Notes: generated from the letters alone by a model not told the origin. DNA of 12,234 nucleotides from Gammaproteobacteria bacterium (GCA_030038645.1 JASHSR010000165.1:1-12234); one strand, 5' to 3'; counted from the stretch's first letter, positions 1 to 6,759 are shown. Numbers and translations are program-made.

Positions 1-486
1 GATGGTGTTGATATTGGCCACGATGCCGGTGGGACCCGCCGCTCCGCCGCTCGCGTTCGGCGGAATGGCGACCGCCGGCTGCACCGACGACGAGATCACG
101 TTGCCGTTCCCGTCGTACAGGGATGATAGATTCGTCGCGTAGTCATTGACCCACACCGCCGAGGCCGGCGCGAATGCCACGCCCCAGCCAATTGACAGAT
201 TGGGATCGAGGCTCGAGTTCTCGGTCTGGGGGAAGGCGAACATGTTGCTGTCACCCTGAGCGACCGTGTCGGACGGAAGGACATCCACCGTGCCGGCGGC
301 GGTGTTCGCGACCAGCGCAGTGTTGGTGTACGCTGTTGTCCCTGTCGACGTGGATGACGACGTGGATGACGACGATGAGCTCGTCATGGCGGACGACGAC
401 GCAGGGGTGCTGCTGCTGCCGCCGCCGCAAGCCGACAGCGCACTGGCACAAACCGCCATGAGCACGTACGAGTGGAGCTTCTTCAC
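1..486 (-). CDS. Ser-rich lipoprotein, TIGR03118-like family (3' part outside window)
   Basis: The first 162 residues are visible; the gene runs off the left edge. The start is GTG at 486, with a good ribosome site (AGAGGT, 497-492) 5 nt upstream. The N-terminus is a lipoprotein signal: basic n-region (KKLHS), short hydrophobic core and a lipobox ending LSAC at residues 17-20. A flexible Ser/Thr linker follows (about 23-52), encoded partly by a 12-bp tandem repeat. The mature domain starts near AYTNTALVAN and has blocks typical of TIGR03118 proteins: DPNLSIGWGVAFAP, VWVNDY, SLYDGNGN and GPTGIVAN. That family is exported and probably forms a beta-propeller-like fold; its function is not established. 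The family name is from remembered consensus and was not searched. Expression is probably governed by the structured leader described separately. Confidence 0.72.
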   Translation of the reverse strand, partial: MKKLHSYVLMAVCASALSACGGGSSSTPASSSAMTSSSSSSTSSSTSTGTTAYTNTALVANTAAGTVDVLPSDTVAQGDSNMFAFPQTENSSLDPNLSIGWGVAFAPASAVWVNDYATNLSSLYDGNGNVISSSVQPAVAIPPNASGGAAGPTGIVANINTI

Positions 487-559
487 GGTTCACCTCTTGT
501 AGTTGCAGATCGAGAGGTCGCAAGCCTCTCCTCGCCCGTAAGTGCCGGCGGGTGAGCCG
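484..559 (-). promoter_or_regulatory. Structured leader with SD-sequestering alternative hairpins (leader A)
   Basis: Reading on the minus strand, GAGAGG (530-525) can pair with CCTCTC (517-512) over a 7-nt loop. The same strand segment, ACCTCT (518-513), can instead pair with AGAGGT (497-492), which is the ribosome-binding site of the lipoprotein gene starting at 486. The two stems exclude each other, so one leaves the ribosome site free and the other buries it. Upstream lies a 15-bp block (559-545) that matches 13 of 15 bases of a block in front of the cytochrome lipoprotein gene (3603-3589). The loop of the sequestering stem holds a 12-mer (512-501) repeated exactly at 3626-3615. The pairing is seen in the sequence; the switch function is inference. 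Confidence 0.4.
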
Positions 560-569
560 AGCGTTCAAA

Positions 570-598
570 TCGTCAGAGCGTCCGACAGGTCGTCAGAG
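570..598. repeat. 9-bp direct repeats upstream of the TorF porin gene
   Basis: TCGTCAGAG occurs at 570-578 and again at 590-598, a period of 20 bp, close to two helical turns. The pair lies 41-69 bp upstream of the porin start at 639 and could be a binding site for a regulator contacting one DNA face. No regulator is identified, and chance repetition is possible. Confidence 0.3.
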
Positions 599-638
599 AG
601 AGGCGGGGCTTCATCGGTAAGCGTACCCGGGGGAGACG

Positions 639-1457
639 ATGCAGCCTTGTCTGGGGCGCAACCCGCTCGTGTATCGCGGTGTCGCGGCGCTCACGGCGGC
701 GGCGCCCAGGGCGGCCGCGCTCGCTGCGCTGGCGCTCGCCGCGATCGGAGCTTCGGCGCCGAGATCCGCGTCGGCCGGCGATGTCAGCGGCTCGGTCGCG
801 CTCGTGAGCGACTATGTCTACCATGGTCTTTCCCTCACGTGCGGCGGGCCGGCGGCGCAGGCCGGCGTTCAAATCGGCACGGGGGGAGGCGTAGCGCCTT
901 CCGAAACCTTCGCGGGCGTGTGGGGCTCGGCGGGACTCGGCGGCGATGATTGCCGCATGGCGAAGGAGATCGACCTCTACGCCGGACAGCGCGTCGCGCT
1001 CAGCACGAGCCAGAGCCTTACGCTCACCTACGTCCACTATGCGTTTCCCGGCGGCGTTTACCTCTATGAGCCGATCGAGGGCCGCCGCCTCGACTACGAC
1101 GAGCTCGGCGCCACCTGGGCCTTCGAGGACCGCCTCTATCTGTCGCTCTCCGCGACTCCCAATGCGCTCGAGTACCGGGGCGATTACGTCGAGCGCGCGC
1201 GCACCGCTCTCTCATTTGGCGGCCAGTTCCATCAGCCCATTTCGGACTGGTTTACCCTCTCCGCGGGGGCGGGCTACGACGAGGCGAGCGATCCCACGGG
1301 CGCCGGATTCATGTTTTGGAATGCGGGCCTCAGCCGCACGATAGGTCGGGTAGAGCTCGATGTGTCTTATTACCGCACTGCGCCGCGCGCGGAACGGCTA
1401 TTCGGGCCGCGGATCGCGGGCGGACGTGTCGCCGCGACGGCGGTGTGGCGGTTCTGA
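639..1457 (+). CDS. TorF-family putative porin (TIGR02001/gcw_chp type)
   Basis: A 272-residue predicted outer-membrane beta-barrel. The start ATG follows a purine-rich GGGGGAG 4 nt upstream. The signal peptide is long, with a hydrophobic Ala/Leu core at about 18-40 and a likely cut after SASA (residue 46). The mature protein opens with GDVSGSVALVSDYVYHGLSLT, close to the SDYxxRGxS opening of this family. After that, alternating short beta strands with aromatic girdle residues run to a C-terminal VWRF; a terminal Phe is the usual barrel-assembly signal. Members are small barrels of about 220-270 residues with no firmly established substrate. It is convergent with the cytochrome/barrel operon (60 bp between stops) and divergent from the lipoprotein at 486. 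An alternative GTG start at residue 11 is possible but has no better ribosome site. Confidence 0.8.
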   Translation: MQPCLGRNPLVYRGVAALTAAAPRAAALAALALAAIGASAPRSASAGDVSGSVALVSDYVYHGLSLTCGGPAAQAGVQIGTGGGVAPSETFAGVWGSAGLGGDDCRMAKEIDLYAGQRVALSTSQSLTLTYVHYAFPGGVYLYEPIEGRRLDYDELGATWAFEDRLYLSLSATPNALEYRGDYVERARTALSFGGQFHQPISDWFTLSAGAGYDEASDPTGAGFMFWNAGLSRTIGRVELDVSYYRTAPRAERLFGPRIAGGRVAATAVWRF

Positions 1458-1517
1458 GCTCGCCATTGGGCACGGGGCGCAAGCGGTCAGCCGCTCGATC
1501 GCCTCTCCCGAACGCGC

Positions 1518-2630
1518 TCAGAGGAACCCGTGCACCTCGAGGAACCACTGCTTCACATGCTCGTTGGCATCCTGCGGGATCCCATCGAGATAGCGCAGTC
1601 CGGCGCGCAGCTGCAGGAATTGGAAGGGCGTGAGCTCGTAGACGGCGCTCCAGCGCACCTCGCCGTTGCGGCGCACGCCGACCTGCAGATTCGGCGACTC
1701 CTCCTCGGCGGTGATCTTGAGATTGTTGCCCCTCGTGATCAGCCAGTCGGCCTCGAGCAGGCCCGCCGCCGATCTGTTGCCGGGCTGTACCGTGTGATCG
1801 ACGACGAGATCTGTCTCCGCGAGCCACGCGACCGGTCCCGTTTTCAATCCGGCGAATACTCCGTACGCCGTGCGCCGTCCGGTCGCGGCTGCGTTGTTCT
1901 CGTCGATCGCCACGCCGGCGCGCCACAGCGGCTGTACGAAGCTCACCTGTCCCGTGTACTGCTTCCCGTCAGTCACGACGGGGCCGCCGGCCGTCCCGTT
2001 GCTCACGTCGAGTTGAGCGTCCCACGATCCTTTGAGATAGCCTACCTCCGCGCCGTCATCGGGCGTCGTCATGTTGATGCCCGAGACCTGCTGGACGAGG
2101 GCGGTTTGATCCTGCAGGCGAAACCCGAACGGCAGGTACATCTGTCCGGCCTTGACGTACCAGTCGTGATCGGCTCCCCAGTAGAGCGCGTAGGCCTCGC
2201 GATTGATTGCGCTGCCCGGCGCGACCTGCTCGTCGGCGTAGAGGAGCAGGCGGTCGGGAATGACGCTCGCATCGAGGTAGACCCGGGTCTGCTCCATCTG
2301 GAACTCGCTCATGGAAGGCTGGTCACGGACCTGGTTGACGGTCGCGTCGTATCGCATGTCTGCGCCCAGGCCGAGAAACGCATCGAGCGATCCCGTCCAC
2401 ACATCCGAGGCGCTCCCGAGGTGCTCCATCGGCAGCAGCGTCTGCGCGAACGCATCGCCGTAGGCGTTGCGCATGCCTCCGCCTGTCGGATTGACGTGGC
2501 ACTGGGTGCACTTGAGGCCCGTTTGAACGGCGATGTAGGGCTCGGCCTCACTCCTCAGGGCGGCCGCGAGCAGCAGCGCCGCGAACGCGGCATGCCGCAG
2601 CAGGCGTATGGACGAGGCGGATCTGCTCAT
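1518..2630 (-). CDS. Outer-membrane barrel-like protein with N-terminal c-type haem motif
   Basis: A 370-residue exported protein. The signal peptide spans residues 1-29 (core AAFAALLLAAAL, cut near SEA/EPY). A single c-type haem site CTQCH lies at 41-45, followed by NPTGGGMRNAYG, a block I remember next to this haem site in uncharacterised proteobacterial proteins. The remaining roughly 300 residues alternate short strands rich in Tyr, Trp and Phe (for example YLDASVIPDRLLLYADEQV, YALYWGADHDWYVKAG), as in porins. The last residues are GFL, so the terminal aromatic is missing and Phe is penultimate. The ATG at 2630 overlaps the TGA of the upstream cytochrome lipoprotein gene (ATGA), implying translational coupling. 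It could be one arm of an outer-membrane electron conduit or a haem-bearing porin; the function is unproven. A longer in-frame reading back to 3059 was rejected because it overlaps that gene. Confidence 0.72.
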   Translation of the reverse strand: MSRSASSIRLLRHAAFAALLLAAALRSEAEPYIAVQTGLKCTQCHVNPTGGGMRNAYGDAFAQTLLPMEHLGSASDVWTGSLDAFLGLGADMRYDATVNQVRDQPSMSEFQMEQTRVYLDASVIPDRLLLYADEQVAPGSAINREAYALYWGADHDWYVKAGQMYLPFGFRLQDQTALVQQVSGINMTTPDDGAEVGYLKGSWDAQLDVSNGTAGGPVVTDGKQYTGQVSFVQPLWRAGVAIDENNAAATGRRTAYGVFAGLKTGPVAWLAETDLVVDHTVQPGNRSAAGLLEADWLITRGNNLKITAEEESPNLQVGVRRNGEVRWSAVYELTPFQFLQLRAGLRYLDGIPQDANEHVKQWFLEVHGFL

Positions 2631-3520
2631 CGAGGCGTTCCCACCGTGAAGACGAAGTCGTAATCGGCATCGAGCGGCACGCCGCTCACGCTCGCGATCG
2701 CGCCGCCCCCCGTGCCCCGTACCGTGACGCGGTACGTGCCTGGACCGAGCGCCGTCCTCGGCACGATGACCACCGTCGCGGGATTGCCGACGGCGAGGGC
2801 GGTCGTGATGGGTAGGGGCGGCTGCGTTGCTTCGGGGAACTCCGTCGGCGTCACGGTCTCGAGCGTGATCGTCGTCTCGTTGACGAGCGCGGCGTTGACC
2901 TCTTCGGAGAACGCCACGGCGATCGTGTGGACCGGCGCGGATACGACTGCCGTGTCGGGCGGAGAGGTGGCAACGACCTCGAAGGTCGGGCGCTCGGCGC
3001 GCTGCGCCATGAGCTGCGACATCGTGGCGGGCGACATCGTCGCGCCGTCCGTGATCCACTGCCGGATCGTGTCGAGGGTGGCTTGAGGCAGATAGGGGCC
3101 GCCGAGCGGCATCTGTCCGCCGCTGATCGTCGGAGCCCCCTCGAGCTTCTGGATGAGGTAGCTGTTATCGGGGTCCCCGGGCTTCACCCGTAGCACGCTC
3201 GGTTGCTCGACGCTCGGCACTCCAACCAGCAGCCCGTAACTGTGAGCGGCATCGAGCTGCAGGCCCTCCGGAGCGCTCGCGCCGATGTGGCATCTCGTGC
3301 AAATCGGCGTAAAGACGTTGTCCTGAATGGACGTGAAGTCGGCGGTGATGGTGCCGGAGCTGCTGCTCGATGCGCTCCCGGAGGCACTGCTCGATGCGCT
3401 GCTCGAGCTCGATGAGCCGATGGGATTGCCGTTTTGATCGAGCCCCTCTCCGTTGCCGGCGCAGCCCGACGCCAGCACGGCTGCCAATACAGCCCATCCG
3501 ACCGCTCGCCCGATTCGCAT
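2627..3520 (-). CDS. c-type cytochrome lipoprotein with Ser-rich linker and Ig-like domain
   Basis: A 297-residue lipoprotein. The lipobox LASGC places the lipid Cys at residue 20. A Ser/Ala/Gly linker runs over about 35-56. A cytochrome c domain occupies about 60-162: haem-binding CTRCH at 74-78, a KPGDPDNSYLIQKLEG block, a probable axial Met in GGQMPLGG (M137) and a terminal helix LDTIRQWITDGA. Residues about 178-297 resemble a bacterial Ig-like (Big_5) domain, with the TSPPDTAV...IAVAFSEEVN opening. The domain order suggests a haem held off the membrane on a flexible stalk. I chose the ATG at 3520; a TTG at 3544 in the same frame would put eight extra residues before the signal. Neither has a strong ribosome site. 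It is first gene of an operon with the haem-barrel gene, and the two products probably work together. Confidence 0.78.
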   Translation of the reverse strand: MRIGRAVGWAVLAAVLASGCAGNGEGLDQNGNPIGSSSSSSASSSASGSASSSSSGTITADFTSIQDNVFTPICTRCHIGASAPEGLQLDAAHSYGLLVGVPSVEQPSVLRVKPGDPDNSYLIQKLEGAPTISGGQMPLGGPYLPQATLDTIRQWITDGATMSPATMSQLMAQRAERPTFEVVATSPPDTAVVSAPVHTIAVAFSEEVNAALVNETTITLETVTPTEFPEATQPPLPITTALAVGNPATVVIVPRTALGPGTYRVTVRGTGGGAIASVSGVPLDADYDFVFTVGTPR

Positions 3521-3538
3521 GATGACTTGGCTCAGGCA

Positions 3539-3603
3539 ACTCAAGAGCTCGACTCAAAGCCTCGCGCATTGAGTACCGGCCCAGAGCCCCGGCGGTTCAG
3601 CCG
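3539..3603 (-). promoter_or_regulatory. Leader of the cytochrome lipoprotein gene with competing stems (leader B)
   Basis: On the minus strand ACTCAA (3574-3569) can pair with TTGAGT at 3557-3552 or with a second TTGAGT at 3544-3539, so two stems exclude each other about 20-35 nt before the ATG at 3520. Upstream is the 15-bp block at 3603-3589 shared (13 of 15) with leader A, and the exact shared 12-mer sits at 3626-3615. Further shared pieces are GCCGG-Y-ACT-Y-A and GCGAGG...GGCTT in the same order, with 12 extra bases in this copy. A structured regulatory RNA is the simplest reading; a protein-binding site is the alternative. Confidence 0.35.
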
Positions 3604-3643
3604 CAAGGCGGAAAAGTTGCAGATCGCGGGCGGCGATCGGACG

Positions 3644-3671
3644 AAGGAGCGCCCCATCGTCGGCGCTCCTT
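3644..3671. repeat. Perfect 10-bp inverted repeat, 8-nt loop
   Basis: AAGGAGCGCC (3644-3653) is followed after 8 bases by its exact reverse complement (3662-3671). No T-run follows on either strand and no gene ends here, so it does not look like a simple intrinsic terminator. It could be a regulator site between the divergent units or a hairpin in the 5' leader of the cytochrome operon. Confidence 0.5.
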
Positions 3672-3723
3672 GAGCTCTCTTGCACAGATCGTGCTGCCGC
3701 TTTTACGGTGACGCACGCGTCAC

Positions 3724-3752
3724 TTGACGTGTCGCGTGCGACTCCCTAAGGT
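3724..3752 (+). promoter_or_regulatory. Sigma70-like promoter for the 883-residue protein gene
   Basis: TTGACG (3724-3729; five of six consensus bases) and TAAGGT (3747-3752; keeps the conserved TA...T) are separated by 17 bp, the optimal spacing. The predicted start near 3759 would leave a leader of about 260 nt before the ATG at 4019. No shorter promoter-to-start alternative stands out in the region. Confidence 0.45.
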
Positions 3753-3780
3753 CGCGGGGCGATCGATCGGGATGAAGAGC

Positions 3781-3806
3781 CGATGTCTGCATTCGCAGAC
3801 GCATCG
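3781..3806 (+). repeat. Bulged hairpin in the leader of the 883-residue protein gene
   Basis: GTCTGC (3785-3790) and GCAGAC (3795-3800) form a 6-bp stem over the tetraloop ATTC. CGAT (3781-3784) and ATCG (3803-3806) extend it by 4 bp across a 2-nt bulge. It begins about 20 nt after the predicted transcription start, so it could stabilise or regulate the leader; no U-tract follows. Confidence 0.4.
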
Positions 3807-4018
3807 AGCTCGAGGCCGAAGAAATCGCGAACGCCGCGGTGCCGCGAGCCGCTCGCTCCGGCCACCTCATCAGCGAGACTTGGACGTGCCAGGGGGGCGA
3901 GATCATGCCAAGCAGCTCGAGTCGTTGAATCCAAGGTGCGGTGCAGCTCGCGCGCATCCATGCCCGCAACTCGCCTACACGAAACTCTCTTCCCGCCCGG
4001 ACGTCCTAAGGCTCTGCC

Positions 4019-6670
4019 ATGGCTTTGCGATTGCGCTCTCTGCCGCTGATTGCCCTCGTTATCGCTTCCAGCGCGGTGGCCGCCTACGCCGACCCCGCGC
4101 CCTTCGACCTTGTAGGCCCCACCCTCGAGGTGAAGGTGACGCGCGGCGGCAAGACGCTGCCGGTCTCCGAGGTTCCAAATCTCTCCCCGGGGGACCGCCT
4201 CGCGATCAAGGCGGATCTGCCGCCGACGCAGTCGGCGCCTTACCTCATGGTGGTGGCGTTCCTCAGGGGCTCGACCAATCCCCCGCCCCCGAGCTGGTTC
4301 CACCGCTGCAACACCTGGACTCGCCGGTGCGCGGAGCAGGGGATCAACGTGCGAGTGCCGCCGGACGCCGAGCAGGTCCTGGTGTTTCTCGCGCCGAAGA
4401 CGGGCGGTGACTTCAGGACGCTCGTCGGCGCCGTGCGCGGGCTGCCGGGCTCGTTCGTGCGGGCCTCGCAGGATCTCAATCAGGCGACGCTCGACCGCTC
4501 GCGCCTCGAGAGCTACCTCGCCTCGATTCGCGCGCTCAACGACTCCGATCCGAGCAAGCTGAAGGCGGTCGCGCCGCTCCTCGGCAGAAGCCTCGCGATC
4601 CAGGTGGATCAGAAGTGCCTCGAGAAGATCCCGGAGCTGCAGGCGCCCTGTCTCATGGAGGGCCAGGACTCGCTCATCCTCAATGACGGCCACAGCACCT
4701 CGATCGTCGAGGCGCTCACCTCGGGGCCGGCCACCGACCTCGCCATGGAGGCGAGCTACACGCCGCAGCTGCGCTACGGCTACTACAGCCCGTACGTCGC
4801 ATCGGTGCTCGATATCGCGCGCATCATGGCCTCGTTCGATACCGCGCAATACCGGTACATCCCGGCGCTCGCGACCCAGCAGGGCGATCGCATCGCCTTG
4901 TCGCTCAACGCGCCGCCCTCGTTCCACGATCCGCTGTCGGTGCTCGTCGCGGCGCTGCCGGCGGTGGAGCAGCCGCAACTGCCCCCGTTGCACGCGGTCG
5001 ATCCGAAGGAGATCTACTGCGCGAGGCGCACCTCGCTCGTGCTCCCCGTCGAGGGCGCGCCCCTCGTGTTCTCCACTCGGTATGCGCACGACATGCGCCT
5101 GACGCTGAGCGGCGAGGGGGGCAGGTCGATCGAGCTGCCGGCCGAGGCCGATGCGGAGCAGGGCGGCTTCGTCGTGAACACCGCTGCGCTCGGCGCCGCG
5201 AGCCTCGGCGACAGCATCCACGGATCGCTCGAGGGGTATTGGGGCTTCGAGAGGTACGACGGCCCCGACTTCCAGCTGATGAACGCTCACACGGAGGCGT
5301 GGCAGCTCGACGCGGGCGAGGGCGGCGCGCTGATCGTCGGCCGCCAGGATACGGTTCACCTGCGGGCCGCGAGCATCAGCTGCGTGGACACGATCATGCT
5401 CAGGGACCCGGCGGGCAAGGAGCTCAAGGTCCAGTGGAAGACGGTGAAGCCCGACGAGGTGGAGCTCGATCTGCCGCTGAAGCAGGTGCAGCCCGGCTCC
5501 ATGACGCTGCTCGTGAAGCAGTACGGAGCGAGCAAGCCCGAGCCGGTTCCCCTGCAAGCGTTCTCCGAGGCCGGACATCTCGGGAGCTTCACGATCTACT
5601 CGGGGGACTCCGAGGGCGTCCTCAAAGGCACCCGCCTGGATGAGGTCGCGAGCCTCGACATGGACGGCATCGAGTTCGTGCCGGGGAGCCTCTCGACCAG
5701 CCTCGCGACGGACGAGCTGTCGATGGTCGCGCGCGATCCGAAGGCCGCCGCGGCGCTGAAGCAGGGCGCGAGCGCGAATCTGCGGGTCACATTGAAAGAC
5801 GGACGGGTGCTTCGCCTGCAATCCGTCGTCGGCGCGCCGCGCCCGAGCGTCGCGCTGATCGGCAAGAGCGTCGAGCCCTCGCGCTCGAGCAGCGACAGCA
5901 ACATCGAGCTCGAGAACCAGGACGAGCTGCCGCAGGACGCGGCGCTCACGTTCTCCGTCCGCGCGCAGTCCCCGCCGACCTTCGGCCACGACGAGCAGAT
6001 CGACGTCGCGACCGCCGACGACTCGTTCTCCGCCACGCTGAGCCTCTCCAACGGCGGGATCACGCTCGAGAACTCGCAGGTCGCCGTCGCGACGCTCGAT
6101 CCGCAGAAGGCCTTCGGCTCCTCGGCCTTCGGCCCTCTGAAGTTCAGGATCGTCGTGGGCGGTGTGACGGGCGCATGGCAGCCTCTCGCGACCCTCGTGC
6201 GCCTGCCGCAGCTGAGGACGCTCACCTGTCCCGCCACTCCCGAGCTGGCCTGCAAGCTCTCGGGCTCGGACCTGTTCCTGGTCGATGCGCTCTCGACCGA
6301 CCCGAAGTTCGGTCACCCGGTCGAGGTGCCGGACGGGTTCCCCGGGTACGCGTTGCCGGTGCCGCATCCGATCGGCGGGCAGCTCTACGTGAGGCTGCGC
6401 GACGATCCCTCGGTGATCAATCTCGCCGCGCTCGATGTGCGGCAGCTGCCGCCTTCCCCGCAGGAGGCTGCGCGGGCGGCCGTCCGCCACGCCGCCGCGC
6501 AGCCCGAATCGGAGTCTTTCGACATCCCCGCCGAAAGCCCGTACCCCCCCGATCTCTCGAACGAGGGGCCGCCCGCCCCAGCGGCGCCCGCAGGGCACGG
6601 TGCAGGCAAATCCGCACAGCCGGCCGAGCCCCCATCCTCGGCGGCCGCTCTTCCGCCGGCACGGCACTGA
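4019..6670 (+). CDS. Large exported protein of unknown function (883 aa)
   Basis: The N-terminus is a clear Sec signal: MALRLR, core LPLIALVIASSAVA, cut AYA/D after residue 24. The rest has no membrane segment. The mature start is FDLVGPTLEVKVTRGGKTLP, then a conserved-looking region about 54-245 with YLMVVAFLRGSTNPPP, VLVFLAPKTGGDFRTL and FVRASQDLNQA, and later PLVFSTRYAHD. Cysteines fall in spaced pairs (97/104, 200/211, and TCPATPELAC near the C-terminal third), which suggests disulfides in the periplasm or outside. The region after about 345 looks beta-rich, possibly Ig-like modules. The last 70 residues are a Pro/Ala-rich disordered tail. I recall uncharacterised acidobacterial proteins with the same blocks but no known activity. 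The ATG has only a weak TAAGG 8 nt upstream. The MFS gene follows after 89 bp. Confidence 0.75.
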   Translation: MALRLRSLPLIALVIASSAVAAYADPAPFDLVGPTLEVKVTRGGKTLPVSEVPNLSPGDRLAIKADLPPTQSAPYLMVVAFLRGSTNPPPPSWFHRCNTWTRRCAEQGINVRVPPDAEQVLVFLAPKTGGDFRTLVGAVRGLPGSFVRASQDLNQATLDRSRLESYLASIRALNDSDPSKLKAVAPLLGRSLAIQVDQKCLEKIPELQAPCLMEGQDSLILNDGHSTSIVEALTSGPATDLAMEASYTPQLRYGYYSPYVASVLDIARIMASFDTAQYRYIPALATQQGDRIALSLNAPPSFHDPLSVLVAALPAVEQPQLPPLHAVDPKEIYCARRTSLVLPVEGAPLVFSTRYAHDMRLTLSGEGGRSIELPAEADAEQGGFVVNTAALGAASLGDSIHGSLEGYWGFERYDGPDFQLMNAHTEAWQLDAGEGGALIVGRQDTVHLRAASISCVDTIMLRDPAGKELKVQWKTVKPDEVELDLPLKQVQPGSMTLLVKQYGASKPEPVPLQAFSEAGHLGSFTIYSGDSEGVLKGTRLDEVASLDMDGIEFVPGSLSTSLATDELSMVARDPKAAAALKQGASANLRVTLKDGRVLRLQSVVGAPRPSVALIGKSVEPSRSSSDSNIELENQDELPQDAALTFSVRAQSPPTFGHDEQIDVATADDSFSATLSLSNGGITLENSQVAVATLDPQKAFGSSAFGPLKFRIVVGGVTGAWQPLATLVRLPQLRTLTCPATPELACKLSGSDLFLVDALSTDPKFGHPVEVPDGFPGYALPVPHPIGGQLYVRLRDDPSVINLAALDVRQLPPSPQEAARAAVRHAAAQPESESFDIPAESPYPPDLSNEGPPAPAAPAGHGAGKSAQPAEPPSSAAALPPARH

Positions 6671-6759
6671 ATCGGCTCGCCTTCTTGTTGCGCGCCCCCG
6701 CTCGGGGTAGCGTTTGCGGAAGCGATGCCGCGCGATCGGCCGATCGATGGGGGAACGCC

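Larger units (their letters stand above)
3521..4018. other. Long divergent intergenic region (about 500 bp)
   Basis: This gap lies between the minus-strand cytochrome operon and the plus-strand 883-residue secreted protein. It holds the leader of the cytochrome gene (3539-3626), a perfect 10-bp inverted repeat (3644-3671), a sigma70-like promoter pointing right (3724-3752) and a bulged hairpin (3781-3806). A short open frame from ATG 3772 on the plus strand is Arg-rich and runs through the start of the next gene out of frame; I do not call it. From about 3810 to 4018 I see no recognisable gene or signal. Confidence 0.6.

Noticed and set aside
490..560. A c-di-GMP-I riboswitch read on the plus strand before the porin (and likewise at 3541-3605)
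   Set aside because: Only short AAGCC and AGCCG pieces resemble the class; the GAAA tetraloop stem and its receptor are not present.
1482..1495. Small hairpin AGCGG-TCAG-CCGCT between the convergent porin and barrel genes as a terminator
   Set aside because: Only 5 bp of stem and no T-run on either strand.
2631..3059. N-terminal extension of the haem-barrel frame
   Set aside because: It lies inside the cytochrome lipoprotein gene and would hide the clear signal peptide that starts at 2630.
3772..4018. Short Arg-rich open frame from ATG 3772 on the plus strand
   Set aside because: No domain, skewed composition, and it runs through the next gene start out of frame; more likely untranslated leader.
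3746..6667. A 973-residue open frame antisense to the large secreted protein gene
   Set aside because: Arg/Glu/Gly-rich translation with no domain; it mirrors the codon pattern of a high-GC gene that has a clear signal peptide on the other strand.
6175..6759. N-terminal extension of the MFS exporter frame
   Set aside because: It overlaps the end of the secreted protein gene, has no similarity to the family and no ribosome site, while GTG 6760 has both.
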